Origin: Lachnospiraceae bacterium
GTDB lineage: Bacteria; Bacillota; Clostridia; Lachnospirales; Lachnospiraceae
Assembly: GCA_015056865.1 (NCBI GenBank)
Contig: SVFM01000005.1
Location: 62,001 to 126,000, forward strand
DNA length: 64,000 bases
Direction of reading: 5' to 3'
Of the stretch, positions 1-10,206 are shown piece after piece. A program made the translations under genes and the position numbers. How positions within the stretch are numbered: position 1 is the stretch's first letter; each line of letters begins with the position of its first letter. Below the pieces are notes generated by a model. The model saw only the letters and a program-made list of their open reading frames with translations. It was not told the DNA's origin and made no database searches.

Positions 1-803
1 GGAAGAAGAATCAGGGCCGCCAGCGGAAAATTGCTTCCCATGCGGCTGATACCACTTGTGATTTCCAACAGCCCATTTAACAGTTGGGATAGTTCTGTGA
101 CCAGAGAACCCGGTAATTTTAGATGAGATAAAATCACATATGGGATCAGGTTTAACAAATTAAACAGAATCATATATCCGCCCAGCACCGTAATGGAATG
201 AATGGCGGTTTGAATGGCATCGTCCACATGATAAAGGATATTTTGCTTTGCGTTTTCCGAAACAACGTTTTTCGGTATAGATACCGAAACGGTGGGGATA
301 CTTGTGCGATAGACAGTATAACGCAATACCAGACCGTAGAGCAGAGGAAGGCCATACATGCCTATCAAACACAGAACTGCCTGAGTGGTCATGCCTATGG
401 TTGGAAGTACAAAACTGACAAAATAAATAGGGCCGATATTGTTGCAAAAAGAGAGCAGATATTGTGCTTCTTTTCTTGTAAGGCGTTCCCGTTCATATAA
501 TTCTGTGATTACTCTGGCTCCCATGGGGAATCCGCAGAAAAAACCCATGATCACACAATATACTGCATTTTTTTGCAGGCGAAATAAGGGGCCAAAGAAA
601 GGATAGAAAAGTCTGGAAAATCCTTCTGTCAGGTTCATGCGCACCATGATCCCGGATAGGATCATAAAGGGAAAAAGGGCAGGTATCATTTTCTGAAACC
701 ATAGATCAAGACCTGTGAGAGCAAAATACAGACTCTCTTTAGAATAAAGCAGCATAAGTACAGTAAGCATCAAAAAAAACACTGTCAGTAATTTTTTTTG
801 CAT
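1..803 (-). CDS. ylbJ: YlbJ-like sporulation/nucleoside-recognition membrane protein (3' end beyond window)
   Basis: The reading frame starts with ATG at 803, after an AGGTG ribosome site, and stays open to base 1, so the C-terminus lies outside the window. The 267 residues seen are strongly hydrophobic, with several predicted membrane segments. They contain a block reading GFFCGFPMGARV near residue 80, then an acidic/basic loop (ELYERERLTRKEA) and FCNNIGPIYF. This Gly-Phe-Pro-Gly pattern followed by a Lys/Arg-rich loop is typical of the YlbJ/SpoIIM-like nucleoside-recognition (Gate) domain family. YlbJ of Bacillus is needed for spore development; that role here is inferred. The gene is divergent from the RsuA-HAD fusion. 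Confidence 0.75.
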   Translation of the reverse strand, partial: MQKKLLTVFFLMLTVLMLLYSKESLYFALTGLDLWFQKMIPALFPFMILSGIMVRMNLTEGFSRLFYPFFGPLFRLQKNAVYCVIMGFFCGFPMGARVITELYERERLTRKEAQYLLSFCNNIGPIYFVSFVLPTIGMTTQAVLCLIGMYGLPLLYGLVLRYTVYRTSIPTVSVSIPKNVVSENAKQNILYHVDDAIQTAIHSITVLGGYMILFNLLNLIPYVILSHLKLPGSLVTELSQLLNGLLEITSGISRMGSNFPLAALILL

Positions 804-858
804 TCCAAGACACCTGATAAAACAAGTTATCATAATATATGAGAAAGGCTGTTTTCGT

Positions 859-2211
859 ATGATAAGACTGGACAAGTATTTGTGTGATATGGGGAAGGGT
901 ACCCGCAGTGAAGTCCGTACGCTGATCAAAAGGGGGCTGGTATGCGTTGGAGACCTATGCATCACAAAGCCGGAACACAAATTTGATGAGAATACAGAGC
1001 AGGTTACATTAAGCGGTCAACCGCTTGTTTATCAAAAATATCATTACTATATGTTAAACAAACCGGCAGGAGTGGTTTCAGCCACCAGAGATCAGATTTC
1101 CCAAACCGTTCTGGAACTGCTGGGCAATCCGGAATGTAAGAATCTTTTTCCTGTAGGACGATTGGACAAAGATACAGAGGGACTTTTGTTGATCACCAAT
1201 GATGGTCCTCTGGCACATGAACTGCTTTCCCCCAAAAAACATGTGAACAAAACCTATCTGGTACAGACAGAAACCGAACTTTCCGATGAAGATGTAAAAT
1301 GTCTGGAAGAAGGCGTGGACATTGGTGAAGAACAGTTGACCTTGCCTGCTCAGGTAGAGGTGTTGTCACCAAAGGAAATGCTGCTGACCATACGGGAAGG
1401 CAAGTACCATCAGATCAAACGTATGCTGCAGGCAGTTGATAATCAAGTGTGCTATTTAAAACGCCTATCTATGGGATCCTTGCGACTGGATGAAACCTTA
1501 GCACCGGGAGAATTTCGAACACTAACTGAACAAGAGATAGAGGCGCTTAAGAATTCTCCGAGCAATATGATGCAGGATATCAAAGCAGTTATCTTTGATT
1601 TGGACGGAACACTGGTAGATTCCATGTGGATGTGGTATGATATTGATGTGGAATATCTGGGAAGGTATGGGCTGGCATGCCCGGATGATCTGCAGATTTG
1701 CATTGAAGGTATGAGTTTTCAAGAGACGGCAGTTTATTTTAAACAGCGCTTCGCACTTCCTGATTCTTTGGAACAGATCAAGGCAGATTGGAATCAGATG
1801 GCCTGGGATAAATACCTTCGCCAGGTTCCGTTAAAAGAGGGTGTTTATGAATTTTTATGTCATTGCAGAGAAAATGGTATTCTGCTTGGCATCGCCACCA
1901 GTAATTCCAGAGAACTGGTAGAAAATATCGCTGAGGTTCATGGGCTGAATGAATTTTTTGGTTGTATTATGACTGGCAGTGATGTAAAAAAGGGCAAACC
2001 GGCACCGGACATTTATCTGGCGGTTGCCAAAGGACTTGGAGTTTTACCAGAGAGGTGTCTGGTGTTTGAAGATATTGTACCGGGTATTTTGGCCGGAAAA
2101 AACGCTGGTATGCGGGTCTGTGCCGTGGAAGATATTTATTCTGAGCATCAGAGAAAAGAAAAGCGATTGTTGGCAGATTATTATATCAAAAATTACAGAG
2201 GGATCGTGTAA
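859..2211 (+). CDS. RsuA-type pseudouridine synthase fused to a HAD-superfamily phosphatase
   Basis: This 450-residue protein joins two enzymes in one frame. Residues 1-60 form an S4 RNA-binding domain (IRLDKYLCDMG). Residues about 62-232 are an RsuA/RluB/E/F-type pseudouridine synthase with the catalytic Asp103 in GRLDKDTEG. Residues about 240-450 are a HAD hydrolase of the beta-phosphoglucomutase type, with nucleophile motif DLDGTLVDS (Asp247), a TSNS motif II, the Lys of KKGKPAP and a motif IV Asp in FEDIVPG. The first half probably modifies 16S rRNA; the substrate of the second half cannot be told. An internal Met-Met at 237-238 could be a second start, but no clear ribosome site precedes it. 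The stop directly abuts the GTG of the next gene. Confidence 0.88.
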   Translation: MIRLDKYLCDMGKGTRSEVRTLIKRGLVCVGDLCITKPEHKFDENTEQVTLSGQPLVYQKYHYYMLNKPAGVVSATRDQISQTVLELLGNPECKNLFPVGRLDKDTEGLLLITNDGPLAHELLSPKKHVNKTYLVQTETELSDEDVKCLEEGVDIGEEQLTLPAQVEVLSPKEMLLTIREGKYHQIKRMLQAVDNQVCYLKRLSMGSLRLDETLAPGEFRTLTEQEIEALKNSPSNMMQDIKAVIFDLDGTLVDSMWMWYDIDVEYLGRYGLACPDDLQICIEGMSFQETAVYFKQRFALPDSLEQIKADWNQMAWDKYLRQVPLKEGVYEFLCHCRENGILLGIATSNSRELVENIAEVHGLNEFFGCIMTGSDVKKGKPAPDIYLAVAKGLGVLPERCLVFEDIVPGILAGKNAGMRVCAVEDIYSEHQRKEKRLLADYYIKNYRGIV

Positions 2212-4113
2212 GTGAATAGAGGATTTTTACCTATAAGTAAAGAAGACCTTAGAGAACGGAATATTGAACAGCTGGATTTTGTCTACATTATCGGGGATGC
2301 CTACGTGGATCATCCTTCCTTTGGACACGCTATCATCAGCCGGGTTCTGGAAGCAAACGGATACACGGTTGGTATTATTTCACAGCCTGACTGGAAAACT
2401 GTAGAAAGCATTGATGTGTTAGGACAACCACGTCTGGCCTTTCTGGTATCTGCCGGCAATATGGACAGTATGGTAAATCATTACTCGGTTTCCAAAAGAA
2501 GAAGAGAGACGGATGCTTATACCCCGGGCGGGGAAAGTGGAAAACGGCCGGATTATGCAACGGTAGTCTACTGCAATCTGATCCGTAGGAAATACAAAAA
2601 TGTCCCCATCATTATCGGTGGCATAGAGGCCAGTCTGCGGCGCATGGCCCACTATGATTACTGGTCGGATAAATTCAAGCGTTCCATTTTGCTTGACAGC
2701 GGGGCTGATCTGATCTCCTATGGTATGGGTGAAAAGTCCATTGTGGAGATTGCGGATGCATTGGCTACCGGGATTGCCGCTAAAGATATTACTTTTGTAG
2801 CCGGTACTGTTTACAAAACAAAAGATTGTGGCAGTATATATGATGGAATTACTTTGCCTTCCTACGAAGAAATGAAGGCAGATAAGCTTCATTACGCAGA
2901 AAGCTTTGCTATCCAGCATGAAAATACAGATCCTTTTAACTCCAAATGTCTGATTGAACCTTATCCCAACAATGTTTATGTGGTTCAGAACCCGCCCCAG
3001 ACACCTTTGACCCAGGAGGAGATGGACAAAATATATGCCTTGCCCTATATGCGCACCTATCATCCCTCTTATGAGGAGAAAGGAGGGGTGCCGGCCATTC
3101 AGGAGATTAAATTCTCCCTGATCAGCAACAGGGGATGTTTTGGCGCCTGCAATTTCTGTGCTCTCACCTTTCATCAGGGCAGGATCATTCAGACCAGAAG
3201 TCATGAATCTATTTTGGAGGAAGCCAAACTTCTTACACAGGATCCGGATTTCAAAGGATATATTCATGATGTGGGTGGTCCTACAGCTAATTTCAGGCAG
3301 CCAGCCTGTGAGAAGCAGCTGACTTGCGGGGCATGTAAAAACAAGCAATGTCTGTTCCCTGCGCCCTGCAAAAATTTAAAAGCAGATCATACCGATTATC
3401 TGGAACTGCTCCGCAAATTGAGAGCTGTGCCCAAAGTAAAGAAAGTGTTTGTCCGCTCCGGCATTCGGTTTGATTATCTTTTGGCGGACCCGGATACGTC
3501 CTTTTTCCGGGAATTGGTAGAGCATCATATCAGCGGACAGTTAAAGGTTGCACCGGAACACATTTCCAATAAGGTGTTACTGCACATGGGAAAACCGGGC
3601 AGTGAGGTCTATTTTAGATTTGTAAAAGAGTATAAGCGCATGAATCAAAAGCTGGGAAAGGATCAGTATCTGGTTCCGTATCTGATGTCCTCCCATCCCG
3701 GCTGTGGTCTGCAGGAAGCAGTAGAACTTGCAGAATACCTGCGTGATATAGGATATATGCCGGAACAGGTCCAGGATTTTTATCCAACCCCCTCCACTGT
3801 ATCCACAGTCATGTATTACACCGGCATGGATCCTCGTAATATGGAACCGGTTTATGTTTGTAAAAATCCTCATGAAAAGGCCATGCAGCGGGCTTTGATC
3901 CAATACCGTAACCCCAAGAATTATGAATTGGTACGGGAGGCTTTGATAAAAGCCGGCAGAGAAGATTTGATCGGTTTTGACAAAAAATGTCTGATCCGTC
4001 CGGCCAGAGGATACGCAACTCCGGCAGCTGCGAAGAAGCCAACGGTATCCAAACCGCTGAAAAAGAAAACCATTCGAAATATTCATAAAAAGAAAAAAAG
4101 AGGTGAAAAATGA
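2212..4113 (+). CDS. YgiQ family radical SAM protein
   Basis: This 633-residue protein starts with a GTG that abuts the upstream TAA. It has a N-terminal region of the YgiQ type ([15 protein letters not shown], then [20 protein letters not shown]) and a radical SAM cluster motif CFGACNFC near residue 305, which would bind a [4Fe-4S] cluster and S-adenosylmethionine. An extra cysteine-rich segment ([15 protein letters not shown]) follows. The C-terminus is a Lys-rich tail. YgiQ proteins are widespread but their reaction is unknown to me. The stop overlaps the next ATG (ATGA), indicating translational coupling with the SDR gene. Confidence 0.93.
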   Translation: MNRGFLPISKEDLRERNIEQLDFVYIIGDAYVDHPSFGHAIISRVLEANGYTVGIISQPDWKTVESIDVLGQPRLAFLVSAGNMDSMVNHYSVSKRRRETDAYTPGGESGKRPDYATVVYCNLIRRKYKNVPIIIGGIEASLRRMAHYDYWSDKFKRSILLDSGADLISYGMGEKSIVEIADALATGIAAKDITFVAGTVYKTKDCGSIYDGITLPSYEEMKADKLHYAESFAIQHENTDPFNSKCLIEPYPNNVYVVQNPPQTPLTQEEMDKIYALPYMRTYHPSYEEKGGVPAIQEIKFSLISNRGCFGACNFCALTFHQGRIIQTRSHESILEEAKLLTQDPDFKGYIHDVGGPTANFRQPACEKQLTCGACKNKQCLFPAPCKNLKADHTDYLELLRKLRAVPKVKKVFVRSGIRFDYLLADPDTSFFRELVEHHISGQLKVAPEHISNKVLLHMGKPGSEVYFRFVKEYKRMNQKLGKDQYLVPYLMSSHPGCGLQEAVELAEYLRDIGYMPEQVQDFYPTPSTVSTVMYYTGMDPRNMEPVYVCKNPHEKAMQRALIQYRNPKNYELVREALIKAGREDLIGFDKKCLIRPARGYATPAAAKKPTVSKPLKKKTIRNIHKKKKRGEK

Positions 4114-4871
4114 ATATTATTTTGATTACCGGTGCATCTTCCGGTCTGGGACAGGAATTTGCCCTTCAGATCGACAAGTCTTTTTTCAATATTGATGAGA
4201 TCTGGCTGCTTGCCAGAAGAGAAGAACGTTTGAAGGATCTGGCGAAAAAAATGTACCACAAGACCCGGATCCTGCCTATGGATGTGACAGATCAGGATCA
4301 TATGAGATTATTGGAATTATTGTTGGAAGAAGAAAAACCAAGATTATGCATGTTGATCAATTGTGCCGGCTATGGTCTGCTTGGAGCGGTTGCTGATTTG
4401 GATGTGAAAGAACAGCTGGGCATGTTGGATACCAACTGCAGAGCTCTGACCCAGTTGACAAGGCTTTGTCTGCCTTATATGCGTAAAAACAGCCGTATTA
4501 TTAATCTGGCTTCCAGTGCTGCCTTTGTACCCCAGCCGGGATTTGCGGTTTATGCTGCTACCAAATCTTATGTATTAAGTTTTTCTACAGCTCTGAGAGA
4601 AGAACTGCGGCCCCGTGGGATCTGGGTGACTGCCGTATGTCCGGGACCGGTTCGGACAGAATTTTTTGATATCGCAGAGCGTTACGGTAAAATCTTAGGC
4701 ATAAAAAAGTTTATCATGGCTGAGGCGAAAAGTGTGGTAGCACTTGCGCTGAAGGATTCGTATCTCAAAAAAACGGTGTCGGTGTACGGACTGCCTATGA
4801 AGGCTTTTCGGGCAGTCACAAAACTTTTGCCCCATCAGATGATTATAAAAATTACCAGTTCGTTAAAATAG
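4110..4871 (+). CDS. Short-chain dehydrogenase/reductase (SDR)
   Basis: A 253-residue classical SDR. The N-terminus has the Rossmann nucleotide-binding motif TGASSGLG (residues 6-13), an NCAG motif near residue 87, the catalytic Ser of LASSAAF, and the YAATK catalytic Tyr/Lys pair; PGPVRTEF follows the active site. It should reduce or oxidise a small substrate with NAD(P)H, but the substrate cannot be inferred. A C-terminal hydrophobic stretch is weak. The start overlaps the stop of ygiQ by four bases; the next gene begins 13 bases after its stop behind GAAAGG. Confidence 0.9.
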   Translation: MNIILITGASSGLGQEFALQIDKSFFNIDEIWLLARREERLKDLAKKMYHKTRILPMDVTDQDHMRLLELLLEEEKPRLCMLINCAGYGLLGAVADLDVKEQLGMLDTNCRALTQLTRLCLPYMRKNSRIINLASSAAFVPQPGFAVYAATKSYVLSFSTALREELRPRGIWVTAVCPGPVRTEFFDIAERYGKILGIKKFIMAEAKSVVALALKDSYLKKTVSVYGLPMKAFRAVTKLLPHQMIIKITSSLK

Positions 4872-4884
4872 AAAGGACTGAAAG

Positions 4885-5469
4885 ATGAAATTCTCACGGA
4901 TTATCAGCGGTGCTGCTTATAAGGGCACTCAGAATTATCTTGCATCTCAGAAAAAATATGAAATCATTCGTACCGTATTGTTGTTTGGCGTATCAATCAG
5001 TCTGTTTATTGCCGGATGGGTTACCACGAAAACAAAGGTCAATCTGCTTACCATAGTGGCTGTTCTGGGTTGTTTGCCGGCGTGTAAAAGTCTGGTTACC
5101 CTGATCATGTTTCTTAGGTTTCATGGCTGTTCCAAAGAGAATGCGGAAGCTATTAAAACGCATTCTCAGGAGTTTACAGGGCTTTATGACATGGTGTTTA
5201 CTACCTATGAGAAGAACTATAATATTGCCCACATGACCCTGAGAGGCAACACAGGGATCTGCTTTACAGAACAATTAAAGTTTGATGAAGCAGCTTTTGT
5301 CAGACATTTGACAGATACTCTGGCGTTGGAGGGAATCACCGGCATTACATTTAAGGTATTTACAGACCGAAAGAAGTACCTCCAGCGACTTTCTCAGCTA
5401 AAAGAACTGGAAGAGCAGGAGAACCTGACAGAAAGTGTAAAAGCCACCCTGCTCAGCATTGTTTTATAG
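4885..5469 (+). CDS. Uncharacterised two-TM membrane protein
   Basis: This 194-residue protein is not recognised by function. After a basic N-terminal region (about 30 residues) it has two adjacent hydrophobic helices at roughly residues 30-50 and 53-75, then a soluble domain of about 115 residues rich in Glu, Lys and Thr. A GAAAGGACTGAAAG ribosome site precedes ATG 4885. It lies between an SDR gene and a pseudouridine synthase gene with short gaps, so it is probably co-transcribed with them. Codon use resembles that of the neighbours, so there is no sign of transfer. Confidence 0.7.
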   Translation: MKFSRIISGAAYKGTQNYLASQKKYEIIRTVLLFGVSISLFIAGWVTTKTKVNLLTIVAVLGCLPACKSLVTLIMFLRFHGCSKENAEAIKTHSQEFTGLYDMVFTTYEKNYNIAHMTLRGNTGICFTEQLKFDEAAFVRHLTDTLALEGITGITFKVFTDRKKYLQRLSQLKELEEQENLTESVKATLLSIVL

Positions 5470-5495
5470 ACAGTTCTTATATCCGGGAGGAAACT

Positions 5496-6482
5496 ATGCA
5501 GACATTTCAGATCGGGCCCAATGAATCTGGACAACGGTTGGATAAATTTTTACATAAATATCTACCCTTGGCAGGCACAGGCTTTTTATATAAGATGTTA
5601 CGCAAAAAAAACATTACATTAAATGGCAAAAAAGCAGAAGGAAAAGAATTGCTCAATCAAGGGGATCAGGTAGCCTTTTTCTTTTCCGATGAGACCTTTG
5701 CCGGCTTTCGGGGAGAGCAAAAGGATCATGGAGGATATAGAAAGGCATACAGAGATCTAAAAGGCATTGAAGTGCTTTATGAGGATGCTCATGTACTGAT
5801 CCTAAATAAACCTGCCGGAATCCTGACTCAAAAGGCAGAAAAAGAAGATCTTTCTTTGAACGAATGGATGATCGGTTACCTGTTGCAAAAAGGAGAACTG
5901 ACAGAGCATTCTTTAGAAACTTTTCGCCCCTCCGTGGCAAATCGGCTGGACCGAAACACCAGTGGAATCGTTCTGTGCGGCAAATCCCTGTCAGGCAGTC
6001 AGGCTTTGGGGGATCTTATCAAAAAGCGCAGTGTCCGCAAATTTTATCGTACCTTTGTCAAAGGACAAATCAAAGAACCTGCTTATGTAAAAGGATTTTT
6101 AGTAAAGGATGAAAAAAATAATAAAGTTTCAGTCAGACCTTTTACAGAGCCTGAGAAAGGTTCTGAATTTCAGATTGAAACGGCCTACAAGCCCCTTGAG
6201 ATTCATTCTGAAATGACGTATCTGGAGGTAGAACTGATTACCGGAAAATCCCACCAGATCAGAGCCCATCTGGCTGCTCTGGAACATCCTTTGCTGGGAG
6301 ATACCAAGTACGGTGACCCCGCATGGAACCGTTTCTTTTTCCAAAAGTATCAGATAAAATGGCAGCTGCTGCACGCCTACAGGATAGAATTTCCGGAAAC
6401 TACCGGAGCCCTGGAAGGCCTGAGTAGCCGGAGCATTGTTGCGCCTTTGCCTAAGATTTATGATAGACTAATCGAGGAATAA
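5496..6482 (+). CDS. RluA-family large-subunit pseudouridine synthase
   Basis: A 328-residue protein with an N-terminal S4-like RNA-binding part (GQRLDKFLHKYLP, residues 11-23) and a RluA-type catalytic domain. Landmarks are LNKPAGILTQ near residue 104, the catalytic Asp in NRLDRNTSG near residue 152, and TGKSHQIRAHL near residue 247. The usual HRLD is NRLD here, but the Asp is kept. It should isomerise uridine in 23S rRNA; among RluA relatives it looks closest to RluC, but the target base is not certain. It is one of three pseudouridine synthases in the window. The start follows GGGAGG with a five-base spacer. Confidence 0.9.
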   Translation: MQTFQIGPNESGQRLDKFLHKYLPLAGTGFLYKMLRKKNITLNGKKAEGKELLNQGDQVAFFFSDETFAGFRGEQKDHGGYRKAYRDLKGIEVLYEDAHVLILNKPAGILTQKAEKEDLSLNEWMIGYLLQKGELTEHSLETFRPSVANRLDRNTSGIVLCGKSLSGSQALGDLIKKRSVRKFYRTFVKGQIKEPAYVKGFLVKDEKNNKVSVRPFTEPEKGSEFQIETAYKPLEIHSEMTYLEVELITGKSHQIRAHLAALEHPLLGDTKYGDPAWNRFFFQKYQIKWQLLHAYRIEFPETTGALEGLSSRSIVAPLPKIYDRLIEE

Positions 6483-6485
6483 AAT

Positions 6486-7022
6486 ATGGCAACCTGGAAC
6501 TCAAGAGGTCTTCGGGGATCCACCCTGGAAGATCTGATCAATCGAACCAACGAAAAATATGCAGAGAGCAAGCTGGCACTGATCCAGAAGGTACCAACAC
6601 CTATTACGCCTCTGAAAATTGACAAGGAACACGGTCATATTACTTTGGCCTATTTTGATCAAAAGAGTACCGTAGATTATATTGGTGTTGTACAGGGACT
6701 TGCCGTTTGCTTTGATGCCAAAGAATGCGCCACCGATACTTACGCCCTTCAGAATATACATGAACATCAGGTGGATTTCATGCGTCATTTCGAAGAGCAG
6801 GGTGGGATCGCCTTCTTTTTGATCTATTATACCAATCGGGATGAGTTTTATTATCTGCCCTATGAAATGCTTCGATATTTCTGGGACAGAGCGGCCCAGG
6901 GGGGGAGGAAAAGCTTTCGTTATGATGAGTTAAACCCAGAGTATAAGCTTCCAAAAAAGCATGGTGTTTTGGTCCCTTACCTGGATATTCTTCAGAAAGA
7001 TCTGGAAGACAGAGATCTATAA
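6486..7022 (+). CDS. recU: RecU-like Holliday junction resolvase
   Basis: A 178-residue protein close in length to RecU. The N-terminus (WNSRGLRGSTLEDLIN) matches the RecU opening block where a Glu helps form the nuclease core. The catalytic block is recognisable as STVDYIGVVQGLAVCFDAKE (residues about 61-80), giving the Asp and Glu-x-Lys pattern of PD-(D/E)xK resolvases. RecU resolves recombination intermediates and binds RecA in Bacillus. The start is three bases after the upstream stop, so translation is probably coupled. The sequence is followed by the his promoter. No resolvase activity can be proven from sequence. Confidence 0.85.
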   Translation: MATWNSRGLRGSTLEDLINRTNEKYAESKLALIQKVPTPITPLKIDKEHGHITLAYFDQKSTVDYIGVVQGLAVCFDAKECATDTYALQNIHEHQVDFMRHFEEQGGIAFFLIYYTNRDEFYYLPYEMLRYFWDRAAQGGRKSFRYDELNPEYKLPKKHGVLVPYLDILQKDLEDRDL

Positions 7023-7042
7023 TTTATTCTTGAAGATTCAAC

Positions 7043-7071
7043 TTGACATCACATGCAAATTCATATATACT
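7043..7071 (+). promoter_or_regulatory. Sigma-A promoter of the his operon
   Basis: TTGACA at 7043-7048 and TATACT at 7066-7071 are separated by exactly 17 bases, close to the sigma-A consensus. It lies 77 bases before hisZ. The expected transcript start is near 7078. Confidence 0.85.
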
Positions 7072-7108
7072 ACAGAAAGATTCATTACATTAGCGAATTA
7101 GCACGATA

Positions 7109-7120
7109 GCACTGCAGTGC
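7109..7120. promoter_or_regulatory. 12-bp perfect palindrome in his leader
   Basis: GCACTGCAGTGC is a perfect palindrome in the predicted 5' leader of hisZ, about 30 bases after the expected transcript start and 27 bases before ATG. It could be a repressor operator or a small hairpin. The leader is too short for a T-box. Confidence 0.4.
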
Positions 7121-7147
7121 AATAAAGCATATAACAGGAGTAAAGTT

Positions 7148-8266
7148 ATGAACAGACGAATTCTACATACGCCGGAGGGCGTACGCGATATCTACGGCGC
7201 AGAATATAAAAGAAAGTTAGCAGTGGAAGAATTGCTGCATCGGGAAGTCAATCGTTACGGTTTTGAGGATATACAGACGCCTACCTTTGAATATTTTGAT
7301 GTGTTTTCTCAGGAAGTGGGAACCACACCCTCGAAAGAACTTTATAAATTTTTTGATAAAGAGGGAGAAACCTTGGTTTTACGGCCTGATTTCACCCCTT
7401 CTATAGCCAGATGTGCCGCAAAATATTTTATGGAAGAGGATGTGCCCATTCGCTTTACCTATATGGGAAATACCTTTACCAATCTTTCGGATCTGCAGGG
7501 CAAGCTGAAGGAAGTAACCCAGATGGGCGCAGAGCTGATTGGTGATGACAGTGTAGAGGCGGATGCGGAGATGATCAGCCTGATCATCAATGCTTTGCGC
7601 AGTACCGGTCTTACAAACTTTCAAGTCAGTGTAGGACAGGTGGATTATTTTAAAGGTATCTGCCGGGAGGCTGGTCTGGATGAAGAAACCGAGATGTTGT
7701 TACAGGATTGCATCTCCCGGAAAAATCTCTTTGCTGCGGAGGATCTGCTTTTCGAAAAGCATGTGAATGACACTCATCGGAAGATGCTTTTACAGACTGC
7801 GGACATGTTTGGCGGTGTGGATATATTAAAAGAAGCGGCAGCTCAGGTTCAAAATGAGTGCTCTTTACAGGCTGTGCAAAGGCTGGAAAAGCTTTATGAA
7901 GCCCTTAAATTGTATGAATGCGAATCCTATGTTTCCTTTGATCTTGGAATGCTCAGTAAATATAAGTACTATACAGGCGTGATCTACAAGGTGTATACTT
8001 ACGGTGTGGGTGATGCCATTGTCAAGGGCGGTCGGTATGACACCTTGCTGGGGCACTTTGGGAAACAGGCCCCCGCCATCGGTTTTATGATTGTCATAGA
8101 TGATCTTTTGGAGGCCCTTGATGGACAGAAGATCAGTATTCCGGTGGCACAGGATAGGAATGTGCTTACCTATGACAGTTCCAACTATGTGCAAAAGCTT
8201 CAGGAGGCACGCAATTTAAGAGCCCAGGGAATTCCTGTGGTACTGGAAAGGATATCATCAAAATGA
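7148..8266 (+). CDS. hisZ: ATP phosphoribosyltransferase regulatory subunit HisZ
   Basis: A 372-residue paralogue of histidyl-tRNA synthetase. It opens with [10 protein letters not shown] and contains the class II synthetase motif 2-like [11 protein letters not shown] (residues about 78-88), a KGGRYDTLL block and a truncated C-terminal part without the anticodon-binding domain. HisZ partners the short form of HisG, which lacks its own regulatory domain, as the next gene does. It is the first gene of the operon, behind AGGAG at 7137-7141. Its stop overlaps the hisG start by ATGA. Confidence 0.93.
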   Translation: MNRRILHTPEGVRDIYGAEYKRKLAVEELLHREVNRYGFEDIQTPTFEYFDVFSQEVGTTPSKELYKFFDKEGETLVLRPDFTPSIARCAAKYFMEEDVPIRFTYMGNTFTNLSDLQGKLKEVTQMGAELIGDDSVEADAEMISLIINALRSTGLTNFQVSVGQVDYFKGICREAGLDEETEMLLQDCISRKNLFAAEDLLFEKHVNDTHRKMLLQTADMFGGVDILKEAAAQVQNECSLQAVQRLEKLYEALKLYECESYVSFDLGMLSKYKYYTGVIYKVYTYGVGDAIVKGGRYDTLLGHFGKQAPAIGFMIVIDDLLEALDGQKISIPVAQDRNVLTYDSSNYVQKLQEARNLRAQGIPVVLERISSK

Positions 8267-8910
8267 AAGAAGAAAGATATTTGACCTTTGCCTTGGGAAA
8301 GGGAAGGCTTGCGAATAAAACATTAGAGTTGTTTGAAAAAATTGGTATTACCTGCGAGGAGATGAAGGATAAGGATTCCCGCAAACTGATTTTTGTAAAC
8401 GAAGAGTTAAAACTAAAATTTTTCTTGGCCAAAGGACCGGATGTGCCCACCTATGTAGAGTACGGTGCGGCAGATATTGGTGTGGTTGGAAAAGATACCA
8501 TTATGGAAGAGGCCAGACGGGTATATGAAGTATTGGATCTGGGTTTTGGCAAATGTCGTATGTGTGTATGTGGGCCGGAAAGTGCCAGAGAACTGCTAAA
8601 ACACCATGAACGGATCCGTGTTGCCACCAAATATCCTGGGATTGCCAAAGATTACTTTTACAATAAAAAGCATCAGACGGTAGATATCATCAAGCTGAAT
8701 GGTTCTGTGGAACTTGGTCCCATTGTGGAATTAGCTGATGTGATCGTGGATATTGTAGAAACCGGTTCCACCTTACGTGAAAATGGTCTGGATGTACTGG
8801 AAGAAATCTGTCCCCTTTCTGCCCGTATGATCGTAAACCAGGTGAGTATGCAGATGCAGGCGGAAAGGATCAAAAAGCTGATCAACGCCATAAAGGAGGA
8901 GCTGTCATGA
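8263..8910 (+). CDS. hisG: ATP phosphoribosyltransferase, short form HisG
   Basis: A 215-residue HisG that joins ATP and PRPP in the first step of histidine synthesis. [16 protein letters not shown] is the N-terminal block, [10 protein letters not shown] lies in the middle, and the PRPP-binding loop is [13 protein letters not shown] near residue 165. The length marks it as the short HisG type that needs HisZ for activity and feedback control, which is encoded just upstream. The start overlaps the hisZ stop (ATGA), and its own stop overlaps the start of hisD. Confidence 0.96.
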   Translation: MKEERYLTFALGKGRLANKTLELFEKIGITCEEMKDKDSRKLIFVNEELKLKFFLAKGPDVPTYVEYGAADIGVVGKDTIMEEARRVYEVLDLGFGKCRMCVCGPESARELLKHHERIRVATKYPGIAKDYFYNKKHQTVDIIKLNGSVELGPIVELADVIVDIVETGSTLRENGLDVLEEICPLSARMIVNQVSMQMQAERIKKLINAIKEELS

Positions 8911-10196
8911 GAATTGTAAAACTTACAGCAGAGAGTAAAAAGGGGATTTTGGAAGATCTGCTCAGAAGAAGTCCGAACCAGTACGGACAATATGAAGCAG
9001 TTGTTTCAGAGATCATTGAGAAGGTAAAAAAAGACGGGGATGTCGCTGTTTTTTCCTACACAAAACAATTTGATAAGTTTGATTTAAACCAGGATAATAT
9101 TCAGGTTACTTCTCAGGAGATAGCCCAGGCCTACAGCCAGCTGGATCCTAAGCTCGTAGAGGTTATCAAACGTTCTGCGGAGAATATCCGTGATTATCAC
9201 AAAAAACAGCTTCGAAACAGCTGGTTTGATCCCAAGCCGGATGGTTCCATACTGGGTATGAAGATTACTCCCATTGCCCGTGCAGGTGTCTATGTACCCG
9301 GGGGTAAGGCCGCCTATCCATCCAGTGTACTCATGAATGTAATTCCTGCCCGGGTTGCGGGGGTAGAGCAGATCATTATGACAACACCCTGTAACAGGGA
9401 AGGAAAGGTAAATCCTGGAACTTTGGTGGCTGCAGATATCGCGGGAGTGGATCAGATCTACAAAGTGGGCGGAGCCCAGGCAATTGCGGCCATGGCATAT
9501 GGAACAGCCTCCATTCCTAAGGTGGATAAGATAACAGGTCCCGGAAATATTTTTGTGGCCTTGGCTAAGAAATCGGTCTATGGACATGTGAGTATCGACT
9601 CCATAGCAGGTCCCAGTGAAATTTTGGTACTTGCAGATGAAACGGCTAATCCCAGATATATAGCAGCTGATCTGCTTTCTCAGGCTGAGCATGATGAACT
9701 GGCTTCTGCCATTCTGATCACCACATCAGAGGAGCTGGCAAAGCAGGTCTCTGATCAGGTAGATATTTTTGTGCAGGAACTTTCCCGCACAGAGATCATG
9801 CAAAAGTCTCTGGATAATTATGGTTACATTTTGCTGGCAGAGAATATGAATGACGCAATAGATGCAGCAAATGAAATTGCATCTGAGCACCTTGAAATTC
9901 TCACCACCAATCCTTTTGATGTGATGACCCGCATCAAAAATGCAGGAGCTATTTTCCTGGGAGAATATTCTTCAGAGCCTTTGGGCGATTATTTTGCAGG
10001 CCCTAACCACATTCTGCCCACCAATGGTACTGCAAAGTTTTTCTCACCCTTAAATGTGGATGACTTCTTAAAAAAGACCAGTATCATATCATATTCCAGA
10101 CAGGCCCTTGAGAAAGTACATAAAGATATTGAACTTTTTGCCGAGAGTGAAGGCCTTACCGCTCACGCCAATTCGATTAAAGTCAGATTTGAATAG
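8907..10196 (+). CDS. hisD: Histidinol dehydrogenase HisD
   Basis: A 429-residue enzyme that oxidises L-histidinol to histidine in two NAD-dependent steps. The signature blocks are present: [14 protein letters not shown] near residue 132, KITGPGN near residue 209, [11 protein letters not shown] near residue 231, SQAEHDELA (zinc-ligand Gln/His) near residue 261 and SEHLEI near residue 330, with GPNHILPT later. It is full length. It starts with ATGA overlap behind AAAGGAGG, so it is coupled to hisG. Confidence 0.97.
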   Translation: MRIVKLTAESKKGILEDLLRRSPNQYGQYEAVVSEIIEKVKKDGDVAVFSYTKQFDKFDLNQDNIQVTSQEIAQAYSQLDPKLVEVIKRSAENIRDYHKKQLRNSWFDPKPDGSILGMKITPIARAGVYVPGGKAAYPSSVLMNVIPARVAGVEQIIMTTPCNREGKVNPGTLVAADIAGVDQIYKVGGAQAIAAMAYGTASIPKVDKITGPGNIFVALAKKSVYGHVSIDSIAGPSEILVLADETANPRYIAADLLSQAEHDELASAILITTSEELAKQVSDQVDIFVQELSRTEIMQKSLDNYGYILLAENMNDAIDAANEIASEHLEILTTNPFDVMTRIKNAGAIFLGEYSSEPLGDYFAGPNHILPTNGTAKFFSPLNVDDFLKKTSIISYSRQALEKVHKDIELFAESEGLTAHANSIKVRFE

Positions 10197-10206
10197 GAGA
10201 TCCGTT

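Noticed and set aside
1555..1580. Possible sequencing frameshift joining rsuA and a HAD gene
   Set aside because: The joint is in frame, with no homopolymer run or stop nearby, so a real fusion is the simpler reading.
2419..3348. Long open frame on the minus strand opposite ygiQ
   Set aside because: It lies fully inside a clear YgiQ gene, has no ribosome site and no recognisable protein pattern; it is a shadow of codon bias.
7023..7147. T-box or attenuator before hisZ
   Set aside because: The leader is only about 70 bases, with no T-box sequence (TGGNACC-like) and no terminator; a promoter and a palindrome are all I see.
10108..10206. N-terminal extension of hisB inside hisD
   Set aside because: It overlaps hisD, has no ribosome site, and the ATG at 10207 gives the canonical HisB start.
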